From JBHENC01 sp051000345 (GTDB lineage: Bacteria; Acidobacteriota; Blastocatellia; Pyrinomonadales; Pyrinomonadaceae), in the NCBI GenBank assembly GCA_051000345.1, contig JBPCOJ010000004.1, forward strand, positions 9,212 through 73,211: 64,000 bases of DNA. Direction: 5' to 3'. The notes under the pieces were generated by a model that did not search any database, had not been told where the DNA came from, and was given only the letters and a program-made list of their open reading frames with translations. This document shows, piece after piece, positions 17,301 to 26,316 of this stretch. Each line of letters starts with the position of its first letter. Within the stretch, counting starts at the first letter, position 1. The position numbers and the translations under genes were made by a program.

Positions 17301-20300
17301 CTTGCCGTGACGGTGAATGTGAAATTGCCTGCGGTGGTCGGCGTACCGGAAAGCGTGCCATTGGCAGCAAGTGTTAGTCCGGGCGGCGGCGTATTCGACG
17401 TGACGCTAAAGGTCGGCGGCGGCGTGCCGCTTGCTGTGAATGTAAACGTATAGGGCGTGCCGACAGTGCCATTGGGCGGCGTGCTGTTCGTGAAAACGGG
17501 CGACATCGGCGCGTTGTACGTCACCATGTTATCGGTGCTTGTCGAAGCGGTGTTCGTGTTGCCCGCCGCATCCGTTGCGACACCTGCCGCGATGGTAGCG
17601 ATGACGGTGCCGCTTTGCGTCATGCCGCTGACCGCAATATTGTAGGTCGTGCCTTCGCCTGTCACGGTTGCCGTTGTTGCTTCGGCTGTGCCGCTTAATG
17701 TGACATCGCCTGTCGTGAAGTTTGAGACTGATTCGCTAAAGACAACCGTAAAGTTGATTGGGGAAGAAGCGGTCGGATCGGCTTGATTGTCCGCTTGATT
17801 GATCGCGGCGGTCGGGGCAGCCGTGTCGATTGTGATTGATAAAGCTGTGGATTGCGTGCCTGTGCCGCCGCCGCCGGATGTTTGCCGCGCGGTGTAAGAA
17901 TAAGTGCCATCGGCGGGCGCGGTGGCGTCCGACAATGAAATGCTTGTGCCGGAGGCGGTGCCGCTGGCGACAACCGCGCCGTCGCGCAGGAGTTCGACAA
18001 GCGCGCCCGATGTGACGCCCGCAATGTCGAAGGTCGGCGTGTTGTCGGAAGTGATGTTATCGCTATTGCTCGCGCCCGTATCGCTCGCGTCTTGCAGATC
18101 GGGCGTTGACGGAGTCGGCGTGGCAGCCAGATTCAAGCCGATAAGAAGCGGATCGTGGTCTGACGAGCGATAGGCGTTCGATTGATAACGGTCATCGGGC
18201 TTGCCGTCGGGCGAATCCGTGCCGTCATAGCCGAGTATGTCCGGCTCGTCCGCGTTGATGTGCCAGACGGTCGCGCCCGTCGTTTGCGCGTTCAGGGCGC
18301 TCGTGCCGAAGGCGTGATCGAGCAACCCTTCTTCGCCGCTGAAGGTGAATGAATAGCGGCTCGCAGCAGGCACGTATCGGCTGATGAGATCGATTAGCCC
18401 GGCGGCGCGCAAGGTGTCAATCGGGTCTTCTTCCGTGTGCGCGTTGAAGTCGCCGATGGTAATGACGCGCGGCGAAGTTGGAGTAATAGTGTTGATGAAG
18501 GCAGTTAAAAACTGCGCTTGCTTGCGGCGGCGGTCGTTGAAGCATCCCTGCCCGTCGTTCTGATCCTTATCCTCCGGGGCTGAAGAACTGGAACAGGCCT
18601 TCGCCTTGAGATGGTTGGCGATAACCGTAAACTTTTCATTGTTGCTGTTGAGCGTGAAGGTCTGCGCGAGCGGATCGCGGCTGTAGGCTCCGGCGGGCGC
18701 TGCCGTGTCCGTGAAGGAGCCGCCGACTGCCGTAACGTTTGCAGTGCGATAGATGATGCCGGATTTGATGTCCGGGTCTGTGCCGATTGCGGCGGGATTG
18801 GCGACCGCCGCGTAGTTTTGATTGGTGAAGGCCGTGAGTCCGGCTGCCAGATCGTCCGCCGCTTGGACACCGTTCGGGCCGGAAGCCTTTTGCAATTCAT
18901 ACAAGCCGATCACGTCTGCGTTTAATCCGGCAAGCGCGGCGATGAGCTTATCGCGTTGGCGCGTGTGTTCCGCGTCGTTGTTTGCGCCGCGATCACTGCT
19001 TGTGCCGGTGTAGGTCAGAAAATAATTTTCGACGTTGAAGGAGCCGATGCGCAGATTGGTCGTGCCGACGGAATCGGGAGCCGCAGGGCGCGGGTTGGTC
19101 GGCGTAATTGTGACGGGCGTCGTCGGCTCGAGAAGATAACTGCCGAAGTCATAACTCAAAATGCCCGTCGCGCTGTTGATGGTGTCGCCGATGCGCACGG
19201 TCGTACCCAGCGTGCCGGACGGCCCTAAGTAAGGAATCGGATTGAGCGGGAGCGTCGTGGAATTATTCGTGCGGCTGCTGGCATCGTCTAAGATTATACG
19301 GTCGTTGTTGTTGGCGGTGGCCTGCGCCGTCACTGCCGCGACGTTGGTGCTGCCAGTCGTAGTTGTGCCGGATGCCGGATTGTCATTCGGGTCGATGGAA
19401 TTTGTGGGAATGTAAAGACGGTTGTTGCCGGAGATGGTCAACTCGCCGAACTTTCCTAAATTGAGATTGTCCGTTACAAACAGCGTTTGACTAAAAGCGA
19501 CGTACATTCCTTCGTAGCGCTCTAGATCGGCGGCGGGCGAAGTGCTGACCGGAAGCGAAATGGTGACCGGAGCCGGAAGCGCATTGTCCGTGCTATTCAC
19601 AGTCACAGTCGGAGAAGTCAATTGAGTAAGGCTGAAGCTGTTCGAGACAGTGCCTAAGACGGTCACTTGATCGCCCGCGTTGACATTAACTGCGGGAGCG
19701 CTGCCGTCGAAAACAAAGATGCCTTCGGAAGTCGCAGGGTCTGCGTCCTGATCGCCTTGTTCTTCTTCGACAAAGAATCCGCTCAGACCGGCTGAACCTT
19801 GAAAATCGCCGACCACGATGCCGCGAATCGCAACCGTGCTGCCGACGAAGTTCGGCGTTTCGCTCGAGCCTTGTATGTCGTGAATTAAAACTATCGAACT
19901 GACGGTGACGGCAACCGTGCAGTCTGCCGTCTGCGGCGTCGGAGAGTCGTCATTCGAGAATCGAATGACGACGTTGTAGGTTCCGGCGGCGACTGAACTC
20001 GAGACGTTCAAGGTTGCCGTCGCCGTTCCGCCAGTGCTGCTTGCGGGCGTGAAATTATCGAGCGTGATGCCGGAAGGCGGCGTGCCGACGATGGCGGCGC
20101 TTATCACCGTTCCGTCCGAATCCGTAGCACTCACGGCGGTCGATGCTGCCGTGCCTTGAGACGTTCTCAAAGTGCCGGGGCAATTCGGGGTGACGGCCAG
20201 ATTGAGCGCGGCGGTCGTAAAGCTGAATTGATAATCCACCGTCATCGTGTCCGGCGGGTCGTTGGTGTCTTGATCCGTGATCTGCGCGGCAAGCGCCGTG

Positions 20301-21262
20301 ACGGTGCATGTTTCGCTGTTGGCAAAATCCGTGTCGGGATTAAGCGTGTAAGTCGTCGCGCCGCCGCTGATCGTCGCCGTATGCGCGCCGCTCGAAGCGC
20401 AGCTAATCGTGAACGAGTTGGCGGTGGCATTGACGGCTTCGCTGAAGGTGACGCTGATGTTGGCGTCAACCGCGACGTTGGTAGCACCGCTCGCCGGAGT
20501 CGTGGAGGTAACGAAGGGCGCGGTGTCAAACACAGTACCATCAGCCTTGCAACTTGTCGCAGGCGTCCGCTTATTGCGCGGAGTCGGCGTGCCGGTTGCA
20601 AAATCCGTCGAATTATTATCAGTATCGAGGCAACCGCTGTTTTTCCTGATGTCTGCCAATGTCGCAGACGGAGCAAGAGCCGCCGCGCTTCCTTCAAAAC
20701 AGTTAGCGGTGCCGTATCCGACAAAATCAATGACCCCGGGATCGGTCTTTGGACACGAAGTAGTCAGCGCAGTTCTGTTATTGACGAGCGCAACTTTGCC
20801 TGCGCCAGCAGCCAACGCAATTGTCCCGATGGCATCAGGAGTTGGAAGATCAACCGTCCCGCCGGTTCCCGCTGCTTCCTGCACCAGATAATACTGTCCC
20901 GGAGCGAGAGTACAGGTATTAGCCGTTGTCGCGGAGCACAGATTAGTTACCTGCCATGTTGTTGTAGTTGATGTAGCGGAGTTGTATTGCACCGACCAAG
21001 CCGAAATATCGACAGTGCTGCTGCTAACGTTGTGAAGCTCGATGAAATCGTTTTTGTACGTCGCACCGCTGTTGCCGCCGCCGCCGTAAACTTGACTAAT
21101 GACGATAGTGGTTGAACCGGTAGCGACAGCCGCCGCCTTAGCGGTTGGAAAGAAGGACGCGGATCGTGGTAATGGAATAATCGCCCAGAGCAAAGAAGCG
21201 ATGAGGGAAAGCGCGAGCACTTGGCGGCGCACGGAAAGACGGCGACGAGGCGTTGAATACAC
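14306..21262 (-). CDS. Giant secreted nuclease with LTD, Ig-like, Calx-beta and DUF4214 domains
   Basis: A 2318-residue exported protein. Domains in order: signal peptide (about 1-45); lamin-tail-like domain (about 48-200, VISQVYGGGGNSGA); Ig-like domain (about 250-350); a second Ig-like and an OB-like module (about 355-700); endonuclease/exonuclease/phosphatase domain (about 734-1040) with SFNVENYF, ELQ, GDFNAH and SSDHDPLL motifs, as in NucH/ExeM extracellular DNases; a duplicated block of Ig-like and cadherin-like repeats (about 1149-1730); three Calx-beta repeats (about 1734-2065); a DUF4214 tail (about 2070-2318). The start is GTG with AAAGGAAA upstream. Catalytic residues appear intact. 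It may degrade extracellular DNA while anchored at the surface; that location is inferred from the repeats. Confidence 0.9.
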   Translation of the reverse strand: MYSTPRRRLSVRRQVLALSLIASLLWAIIPLPRSASFFPTAKAAAVATGSTTIVISQVYGGGGNSGATYKNDFIELHNVSSSTVDISAWSVQYNSATSTTTTWQVTNLCSATTANTCTLAPGQYYLVQEAAGTGGTVDLPTPDAIGTIALAAGAGKVALVNNRTALTTSCPKTDPGVIDFVGYGTANCFEGSAAALAPSATLADIRKNSGCLDTDNNSTDFATGTPTPRNKRTPATSCKADGTVFDTAPFVTSTTPASGATNVAVDANISVTFSEAVNATANSFTISCASSGAHTATISGGATTYTLNPDTDFANSETCTVTALAAQITDQDTNDPPDTMTVDYQFSFTTAALNLAVTPNCPGTLRTSQGTAASTAVSATDSDGTVISAAIVGTPPSGITLDNFTPASSTGGTATATLNVSSSVAAGTYNVVIRFSNDDSPTPQTADCTVAVTVSSIVLIHDIQGSSETPNFVGSTVAIRGIVVGDFQGSAGLSGFFVEEEQGDQDADPATSEGIFVFDGSAPAVNVNAGDQVTVLGTVSNSFSLTQLTSPTVTVNSTDNALPAPVTISLPVSTSPAADLERYEGMYVAFSQTLFVTDNLNLGKFGELTISGNNRLYIPTNSIDPNDNPASGTTTTGSTNVAAVTAQATANNNDRIILDDASSRTNNSTTLPLNPIPYLGPSGTLGTTVRIGDTINSATGILSYDFGSYLLEPTTPVTITPTNPRPAAPDSVGTTNLRIGSFNVENYFLTYTGTSSDRGANNDAEHTRQRDKLIAALAGLNADVIGLYELQKASGPNGVQAADDLAAGLTAFTNQNYAAVANPAAIGTDPDIKSGIIYRTANVTAVGGSFTDTAAPAGAYSRDPLAQTFTLNSNNEKFTVIANHLKAKACSSSSAPEDKDQNDGQGCFNDRRRKQAQFLTAFINTITPTSPRVITIGDFNAHTEEDPIDTLRAAGLIDLISRYVPAASRYSFTFSGEEGLLDHAFGTSALNAQTTGATVWHINADEPDILGYDGTDSPDGKPDDRYQSNAYRSSDHDPLLIGLNLAATPTPSTPDLQDASDTGASNSDNITSDNTPTFDIAGVTSGALVELLRDGAVVASGTASGTSISLSDATAPADGTYSYTARQTSGGGGTGTQSTALSITIDTAAPTAAINQADNQADPTASSPINFTVVFSESVSNFTTGDVTLSGTAEATTATVTGEGTTYNIAVSGMTQSGTVIATIAAGVATDAAGNTNTASTSTDNMVTYNAPMSPVFTNSTPPNGTVGTPYTFTFTASGTPPPTFSVTSNTPPPGLTLAANGTLSGTPTTAGNFTFTVTASNGVAPDATQTVTIKITGAPVAANDAYTTSEDTALNVAAPGVLANDTDAADNQLTAVKVSDPAHGTVTLNSNGSFTYTPAAGFSGADSFTYKANNGTFDSNTATVNINVTAIPTPTPTPSPSPTPVPDTTAPSVTINQAAGQADPTNTSPINFTVVFSEAVTGFDSADVTFSGAGATTATVTGSGTIYNVAISGMTSNGIVTASVNASGATDAAGNTNTASTSTDNMVTYNAPMSPVFTNGAPPNGTVGTAYTFTFTASGTPSPTFSVTAGTAPAGLSIAANGTLSGTPTTAGTFTFTVTASNGVAPDATQTVTIKITGAPVANNDTYTVNENSTLNVAAPGVLANDTDAAGNSLTAVKVSDPAHGSVTLNSNGSFTYTPAAGFSGADSFTYKANNGTFDSNTATVNINVAGGGTIQFSVAAYNTREQDGTAIITVTRTGGASGAATVRYATSDGTATAGADYTAASGTISFADGDQQSKTFTVPIINDTVNEPTETLNLTLSNVTGSATLGTPSTATLMILDDDAAPTLAINDVSQTEGNTGTTAFTFTVMLSGSTSQTVTVNYATADGTATAGSDYTTTSGTLTFAPGETSKQITVQVAGDTQNEPDETFFVNLTNAVNATVSRAQGTGTISNDDAVFVQFNQAAYAISENDGSILITVTRTGDTSQAASIDYATNDVTAKQKSDYTIALGTLQFAAGQTTKTFSLLVNPDSYIEGAETLTITLSNPVNASLGGQTTAVVTIAEATTDATRNSIDDARNFVYQQYHDFLNREPDAGGIAYWTNEITKCGNDAACITRRRTEVAAAFFIEKEYQDTGFAAYRLYKATFGRAPTYLEYTRARSQFVAGQSLTMSKQLLAEELMKSDDARALYGNKTNTQYVDATFANTSVVPPSAEREALIGSLESGSLTRSGALVKVADTQEFVDREFNAAFVTMQYFGYLRRDADEGGFQFWLDILNNRQPNNYRGMVCAFVNSREYQERFSTIVTRTDRDCAAFK
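16075..17818 (-). repeat. Internal tandem duplication in the giant nuclease
   Basis: Two near-identical blocks of about 285-290 codons: roughly 17818-16954 and 16924-16075 on the minus strand. Each contains INQA(D/A)xQADPT, the phrase TSTDNMVTYNAPMSPVFTN, and VKVSDPAHG. A Pro-Thr-Ser linker lies between them. DNA identity is high enough to read by eye over long stretches, pointing to a recent duplication. Confidence 0.85.
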
Positions 21263-21596
21263 TAGGGTATTTCCTTTCGAGTTCGGGTTGGCAGCAAACG
21301 CGTCTTTTGTAGTTGATCAGAGAACGCATCTAGAAGAAGAAGTGAACCGCCACTTTAAGCGACGATATATTCTTTCGTCAAGGCTTTAACACAGATTTAA
21401 CAAGGAATCTTGAAAGTCCCGGAAAGAATGCGGCGACGCGCGGGATAATCGTTTTCAAGCAGCGGCGCATGGATTTAGGAAGCAATTGATTGACGGGCGA
21501 TAACGCGTGGCATATTCTCTTTTCCATTCTTTCCTTAACGACAGCTAACATCGAAAAGTATTCGGCGCAAAATTTTCGGATAATCCGCGAGGCATC
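21263..21596. other. Divergent intergenic region
   Basis: 334 bases between the GTG start of the giant nuclease and the amidase start. It must carry both promoters. I see no RNA gene, repeat or strong terminator; short ORFs on both strands lack ribosome sites and are taken as chance. Confidence 0.5.
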
Positions 21597-23279
21597 ATGG
21601 TCAAAGGCAAAAAAAATAAACAATCACAGGAAAATTCACTCGCGCGCAGAGAATTTTTGCAACTCGGCGGCGCGGCGATAATCGGCGTTAATCTTTCAAC
21701 ACATACGGCGGCGGCAGCAAGCAACGCGGCACGCGCATTCACTCCGGCGGCGGCGGCGATGGCACGGCCTTTCGAGTTGGAAGAGGCGACGATTGCCGGA
21801 CTGCAGCAAGGAATGAAGGCGGGGAAATTTACAGCGCGCTCGCTTGTCGAAAAATATCTCGCGCGCATCGCGGAAATCGACAAGCGCGGCGCGAATGTAA
21901 ACTCCATTATCGAACTCAACCCGGACGCGCTCCAAATCGCTGACTCCCTTGACCGCGAGCGCCGGAGCGGAAAAACGCGCGGCGCGCTGCACGGCATTCC
22001 CGTGCTCATCAAAGACAACATAGACACGGCAGACCGCATGATGACCACCGCCGGATCGCTCGCCCTTGTCGGCTCAAAGCCTGCGCGAGATGCCTTCGTC
22101 GCGCAACGCCTGCGCGAAGCGGGCGCGGTAATTTTAGGCAAAACGAATTTGAGCGAGTGGGCGAATTTTCGTTCGAGCCACGCGACGAGCGGTTGGAGCG
22201 GGCGCGGCGGGCAAACCAGAAATCCTTACGCGCTTGACCGCAACCCGTGCGGCTCAAGCAGCGGATCGGGCGCGGCTGCAGCCTCGAACTTTTGCGCCGT
22301 CGCCGTCGGCACGGAAACAGACGGCTCGATTGTTTGCCCGTCGTCGTCCAATTCCCTTGTCGGCATCAAACCGACGCTCGGCCTCGTCAGCCGCGCAGGG
22401 ATTATTCCCATCTCGCACAGCCAAGACACGGCAGGCCCTATGGCGCGCACCGTCGCGGACGCCGCCATCCTCTTGGGCGCGCTCGCGGGCATCGACGCGC
22501 GCGATGCTGTGACACAGGAGAGTCGCGGCAAGGCTTTTGCCGACTACACGAAATTTCTCGATCCCGATGGGCTGCGCGGCGCGCGCATCGGCGTCGCACG
22601 CAAATTCTTCGGCTTCAATGAAGCGGTTGATCCTTTAATGAACGCCGCCATCGAAGCGATGAAACGACTCGGCGCAATTATCATTGATCCGGCGGAGATT
22701 CCAACGACAGGCAAGTTTGATGACTCGGAATTTGAAGTGCTGCTCTACGAATTCAAAGCAGACTTGAATGCTTATCTCGCTTCATTAGGCCAGAGCGCGC
22801 CCGTTCATTCGCTCAAGGAAATCATCGAATTCAACGAGCGCCACCGCGATAAGGAAATGCCGTATTTCGGTCAGGACATCATGCTGAAGGCCGAAGCCAA
22901 AGGCGCGCTGACAAGCAAAGAGTATCTCGCCGCATTAGCGAAGAATCATCGCCTTTCGCGCACAGAAGGCATTGACGCGGTGATGAATCAATACAAGCTC
23001 GACGCGATGATTGCGCCGACGGGCAGCCCCGCGTGGCCGACTGATTTATTAAACGGCGACCACACGACGGGCGGCTTCTCAAGCCCTGCGGCAGTCGCGG
23101 GCTATCCGCACATCACCGTGCCAGCCGGATTCGTCGCGGGACTGCCCGTCGGCCTTTCCTTTTTCGGCAGAGCTTATACAGAACCCGTCTTGATTAAACT
23201 CGCTTACGCCTATGAGCAGGCGACAAAGTTGCGTCGCCCGCCCAAGTTTCTCGCCACCGTCGAGCGTTTCGGGTCTTAA
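21597..23279 (+). CDS. Tat-exported amidase (amidase signature family)
   Basis: A 560-residue amidase with a Tat signal (ARREFLQLGGAA at about 16-27). Catalytic triad visible: Lys139 in VLIKDNID, the Ser-rich block CGSSSGSG (Ser220-224) and nucleophile Ser244 in ETDGSI. The family (AS enzymes) hydrolyses amides or forms them as in GatA; without gatB/gatC neighbours and with an export signal, a secreted amidohydrolase is likely. Length is typical plus signal. Its stop overlaps the convergent res gene by 4 bases (23276-23279). Confidence 0.92.
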   Translation: MVKGKKNKQSQENSLARREFLQLGGAAIIGVNLSTHTAAAASNAARAFTPAAAAMARPFELEEATIAGLQQGMKAGKFTARSLVEKYLARIAEIDKRGANVNSIIELNPDALQIADSLDRERRSGKTRGALHGIPVLIKDNIDTADRMMTTAGSLALVGSKPARDAFVAQRLREAGAVILGKTNLSEWANFRSSHATSGWSGRGGQTRNPYALDRNPCGSSSGSGAAAASNFCAVAVGTETDGSIVCPSSSNSLVGIKPTLGLVSRAGIIPISHSQDTAGPMARTVADAAILLGALAGIDARDAVTQESRGKAFADYTKFLDPDGLRGARIGVARKFFGFNEAVDPLMNAAIEAMKRLGAIIIDPAEIPTTGKFDDSEFEVLLYEFKADLNAYLASLGQSAPVHSLKEIIEFNERHRDKEMPYFGQDIMLKAEAKGALTSKEYLAALAKNHRLSRTEGIDAVMNQYKLDAMIAPTGSPAWPTDLLNGDHTTGGFSSPAAVAGYPHITVPAGFVAGLPVGLSFFGRAYTEPVLIKLAYAYEQATKLRRPPKFLATVERFGS

Positions 23280-26005
23280 GGCAACAGTTCGCTGGCTTGA
23301 GTGATTTTTTTGAAGTTCACGCCTAAAGCGTCTGTGAAATGTTTTTTGCCGCATTTGATTTTTTGTTCTTCGCCGGGGCGCAACTTGCCGGGCGCAAGCG
23401 TGCTTTTCGTTTCACGCACAAGGTTCAGTTGCCGTCCGGTTTCCTCGCCGAATTCGTTTGTGTCGTCGGCGATCACAGCCCAGTCCGGGTTGTAGTCGCC
23501 GATAGGAGTCGGCACGAGAAAAAGACGCGGCAATTTAACGTAACGGCGGACATCTTTGCGCTTTTCCAAATCTTCGACGAACTTGCATTCGGTTTGCGAA
23601 TCGTAAACCAGATAATCGTAAAGACCTTTGGGTGAACGAATCATTTTGTCTTTGAGTCCTTCGACTTCGCCGTCGAAAATCGTCATATCGAACCACTCGC
23701 CTGTTTCGTGATATTGAATGCCGCCGATGAGATGAGCGGCCAACTTCACTTTGATTTCGGCGACGGCTTTGGAAGCGAATTCCTGCGGATTGGCAAGCGC
23801 GGCGTCGAGGTCGGCGATGCCTTTCAGAATTTGCAGCAGCGTCGCGCGCGACAAGCACATGCGCGGCGTGGTGAATTCCAGCAAATGCAGCATCGTGGCG
23901 ATCAAATCTGTCTGCGGCAAACCACCCGACAAGTCCACAATGGTTTTGGGATTGCTGAGTTGTTGCGTTAGAAATTCGTCTTTGGCTTCCACTTCCAAAA
24001 GCGCTTTCGTGGCGCTGACACGCGGCGGGCTGATTTCAATCTGGTCAAGCGCCGCAACGACTTCCTTTACCAATTGCCCGGTATCGAGATGAACCGTGTA
24101 GCGAGTCTTGCGCTTGATGTCGTTCCATAAATCCGAAAATTCAGGATCGAGTTCGACATCCGTGCGTAGTCTAGCAACGGCTTTATCGCGCGTGGCTTTG
24201 GTGACGGGCGGCGCTTTCGCATCCGGGCCGTATTCACTTTCGATTTCTTCTTGCAGCGTTTCGACGTAGGCTTGATAGCTTTGATTGGCGATGACGGTCA
24301 GCACATTGACTTTGTCTTCGCGCACTAAATCGCCTTTCGCGTCGCGCGCCAGACGCACGCCGCGCCCGACTTCCTGCCGCTTTTTCATGTCGGAAGTCGT
24401 TTGATTGAGCGTGCAAATCTGAAAGACGTTGGGATTGTCCCAGCCTTCGCGCAACGCCGAATGCGAAAACAAAAACGCGACGGGTTCATCGAACGAAAGC
24501 AGCTTTTCTTTGTCGCGCATGATGAGGTCGTAAGCGGCTTCGTCTTTTTTGGCTTTGCCGTTAATCGAATCCTCGAAAACAATTTCTTCTTTGCTTTTTC
24601 GTTTCTGTGCGAAGTAAGCGGCCTGCACATCGCCCGCGCTTTTGTCGCCCCAGAACTCTTTGAAATTCGGCTCGTTCTTCATTTCATCGAAGGCTTCCGC
24701 AAACATTTGCGCGAGAAGGCCGGGCTGCCCTTCTTCCGTGCGATAATTGGCGACGCGGTCAATGAAAAAGAGCGACAACACCTTGATGCCTTTTTCGCGC
24801 AAGCGATTTTGTTTGCGCAAATGCTCGCCGATGGTGTAACGAATTTGCGCGCGGAAAATCTGCTCTTTGGCGACGCCGTGCGCGCTTCCGATTCCCAATT
24901 CCAAATTGTTTTCAAAGCGCACGAAGCCGCCGCCGGGGTTAATCTCTTCGATAACGTAACCATCGTAATCGGGACGGTTGGCTTTTTCGCGCAAATTAGC
25001 GCCGGGACGAAACGTGTGTGTTTTTTCCTTGATCGTGCCGTCAAGAAGAAGTTGATGAAGGCTGATGCGCGCCGTGATGGTGTTTTTAACTGACGTGATG
25101 CCGTCCACGCGGACGAAAGCATGATTGAAATCGTTGTCCTGCAAAACGGAAGCGACTTCGATGCGTTTCACTAAATCCTGACGATAAGCGTCGAAGGGCG
25201 ACAGGCGATGAACGAGGTTGTATGAGTTGCGGTGCGTCGCGCTGTAACGCAAGGCTAGAAGCGGATTGAGCGCGGCGAGAGCGGCGATGCGCTTTTCCGA
25301 TTCCATGTTTTGCGGTTCATCGAGCAGCAGGATAGGGCGTGCCGCTTGAAGCAAATGAAGCGGCGTTTCGCCCTGCAAGCGGTCTGCGTCGCGGTAAATA
25401 ACGTTGAGATCGACTTTGGAAAACGAGTCAATCGTCATCACCAGAAACTCTACGTTGCCGGAACGCGCAAACGCCGAAACCGAAGACAAATTCGCCGAAT
25501 TGTAAACAGAGAATTTGTAGGGCGTGTTGTCGAAAAGCTGCGCGAAATGTTTGTCCGTCTGGCGAAGCGTGGTCAAAACGCCTTCGCGCACGGCGACCGA
25601 CGGCACGACGATGATGAATTTACGCAGTCCGTAGCGGCGAAACAATTCGAGCGCGGTTCGCAGGTAAACATAAGTCTTGCCCGTTCCCGTTTCCATCTCG
25701 ATTGAAAAGTTGGGAAAGCGGACGGGAATTTCGATTTTCTTCTTGCGATTTTCCTTGCGTTCGATTTTTCCTTCGATGAATTGCAATTCGGTATCGGGCG
25801 CGAGGTTGCCGCGAATTTGCACTGTTCGTAGATTGTGTAGCAGCGCGGCGTCGTCTAAATCGAGACGATTGCCCGCGACGGGAATGCCTTCGCCGAGCAC
25901 TAGATTTTGCGAAGCGTCGGTGCGCGCTTGTCCCTCGAACAAATCGGCGACGGCGCTGATGGCGTCGAGTTGATATTGCTGGCCTGATTCAAATTTGAAT
26001 TGCAT
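23276..26005 (-). CDS. res: Type III restriction enzyme, Res subunit
   Basis: A 909-residue SF2 helicase-nuclease that cuts DNA when paired with Mod. Seen: Walker A ETGTGKTY near residue 105, DEPQ box near 230, helicase motif with SHSALREGWDNP near 510, and a C-terminal PD-(D/E)XK nuclease, where NPDW and RETK are the likely catalytic motifs (about 845-880). The frame is intact. It is separated from mod by 311 bases filled with repeat copy B, so the usual close mod-res coupling is broken. Recognition sequence unknown. Start ATG at 26005; no clear ribosome site remains next to the repeat. Confidence 0.93.
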   Translation of the reverse strand: MQFKFESGQQYQLDAISAVADLFEGQARTDASQNLVLGEGIPVAGNRLDLDDAALLHNLRTVQIRGNLAPDTELQFIEGKIERKENRKKKIEIPVRFPNFSIEMETGTGKTYVYLRTALELFRRYGLRKFIIVVPSVAVREGVLTTLRQTDKHFAQLFDNTPYKFSVYNSANLSSVSAFARSGNVEFLVMTIDSFSKVDLNVIYRDADRLQGETPLHLLQAARPILLLDEPQNMESEKRIAALAALNPLLALRYSATHRNSYNLVHRLSPFDAYRQDLVKRIEVASVLQDNDFNHAFVRVDGITSVKNTITARISLHQLLLDGTIKEKTHTFRPGANLREKANRPDYDGYVIEEINPGGGFVRFENNLELGIGSAHGVAKEQIFRAQIRYTIGEHLRKQNRLREKGIKVLSLFFIDRVANYRTEEGQPGLLAQMFAEAFDEMKNEPNFKEFWGDKSAGDVQAAYFAQKRKSKEEIVFEDSINGKAKKDEAAYDLIMRDKEKLLSFDEPVAFLFSHSALREGWDNPNVFQICTLNQTTSDMKKRQEVGRGVRLARDAKGDLVREDKVNVLTVIANQSYQAYVETLQEEIESEYGPDAKAPPVTKATRDKAVARLRTDVELDPEFSDLWNDIKRKTRYTVHLDTGQLVKEVVAALDQIEISPPRVSATKALLEVEAKDEFLTQQLSNPKTIVDLSGGLPQTDLIATMLHLLEFTTPRMCLSRATLLQILKGIADLDAALANPQEFASKAVAEIKVKLAAHLIGGIQYHETGEWFDMTIFDGEVEGLKDKMIRSPKGLYDYLVYDSQTECKFVEDLEKRKDVRRYVKLPRLFLVPTPIGDYNPDWAVIADDTNEFGEETGRQLNLVRETKSTLAPGKLRPGEEQKIKCGKKHFTDALGVNFKKITQASELLP

Positions 26006-26008
26006 AAC

Positions 26009-26315
26009 TCAACCCGAGTTGCCGTTATAGATGTTTGGAGATTTTCAATTGCCACTAGCTTTAGCTAGTGGTGAAAGATTGCAAATCAGCGGGCTTTAGC
26101 CGAATTTCTGATAAAAACCATCTTCCTTATGGCTTTAGCCCCAATCTTAGGCTAAAGCCATAAGGATTGATCGAAAACATATATTCGGCTAAAGCCTATT
26201 TTGTAACTTGCTTGATCCACTAGCTAAAGCTAGTGGCAACTTATAAATCCTGCTTCTTGTGCCACTACAACTTAGCTGAAGCTAGTGGCAATTTATAATC
26301 GGCAACTCGGGTTGA
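26009..26315. repeat. Nested-hairpin repeat, copy B, filling the mod-res gap
   Basis: Outer 16-base inverted repeat TCAACCCGAGTTGCCG (26009-26024) / CGGCAACTCGGGTTGA (26300-26315). Inside are the family palindromes CCACTAGCTTTAGCTAGTGG, nested GGCTTTAGCC / GGCTAAAGCC stems (including CCTTATGGCTTTAGCC with its complement), and two right-hand AGCTAGTGGCAA ends, as if two copies had merged. It ends 1 base from the mod stop and 3 bases from the res start. Confidence 0.8.
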
Positions 26316-26316
26316 C

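Noticed and set aside
15000..17800. Repeats in the giant gene considered as a CRISPR array
   Set aside because: The units are long in-frame protein repeats of hundreds of bases, not short direct repeats with unique spacers.
20156..20971. Rightward open frames opposite the N-terminal part of the giant nuclease
   Set aside because: Antisense to the signal, LTD and Ig parts of a well-supported gene; low-complexity Arg-rich translation typical of shadows.
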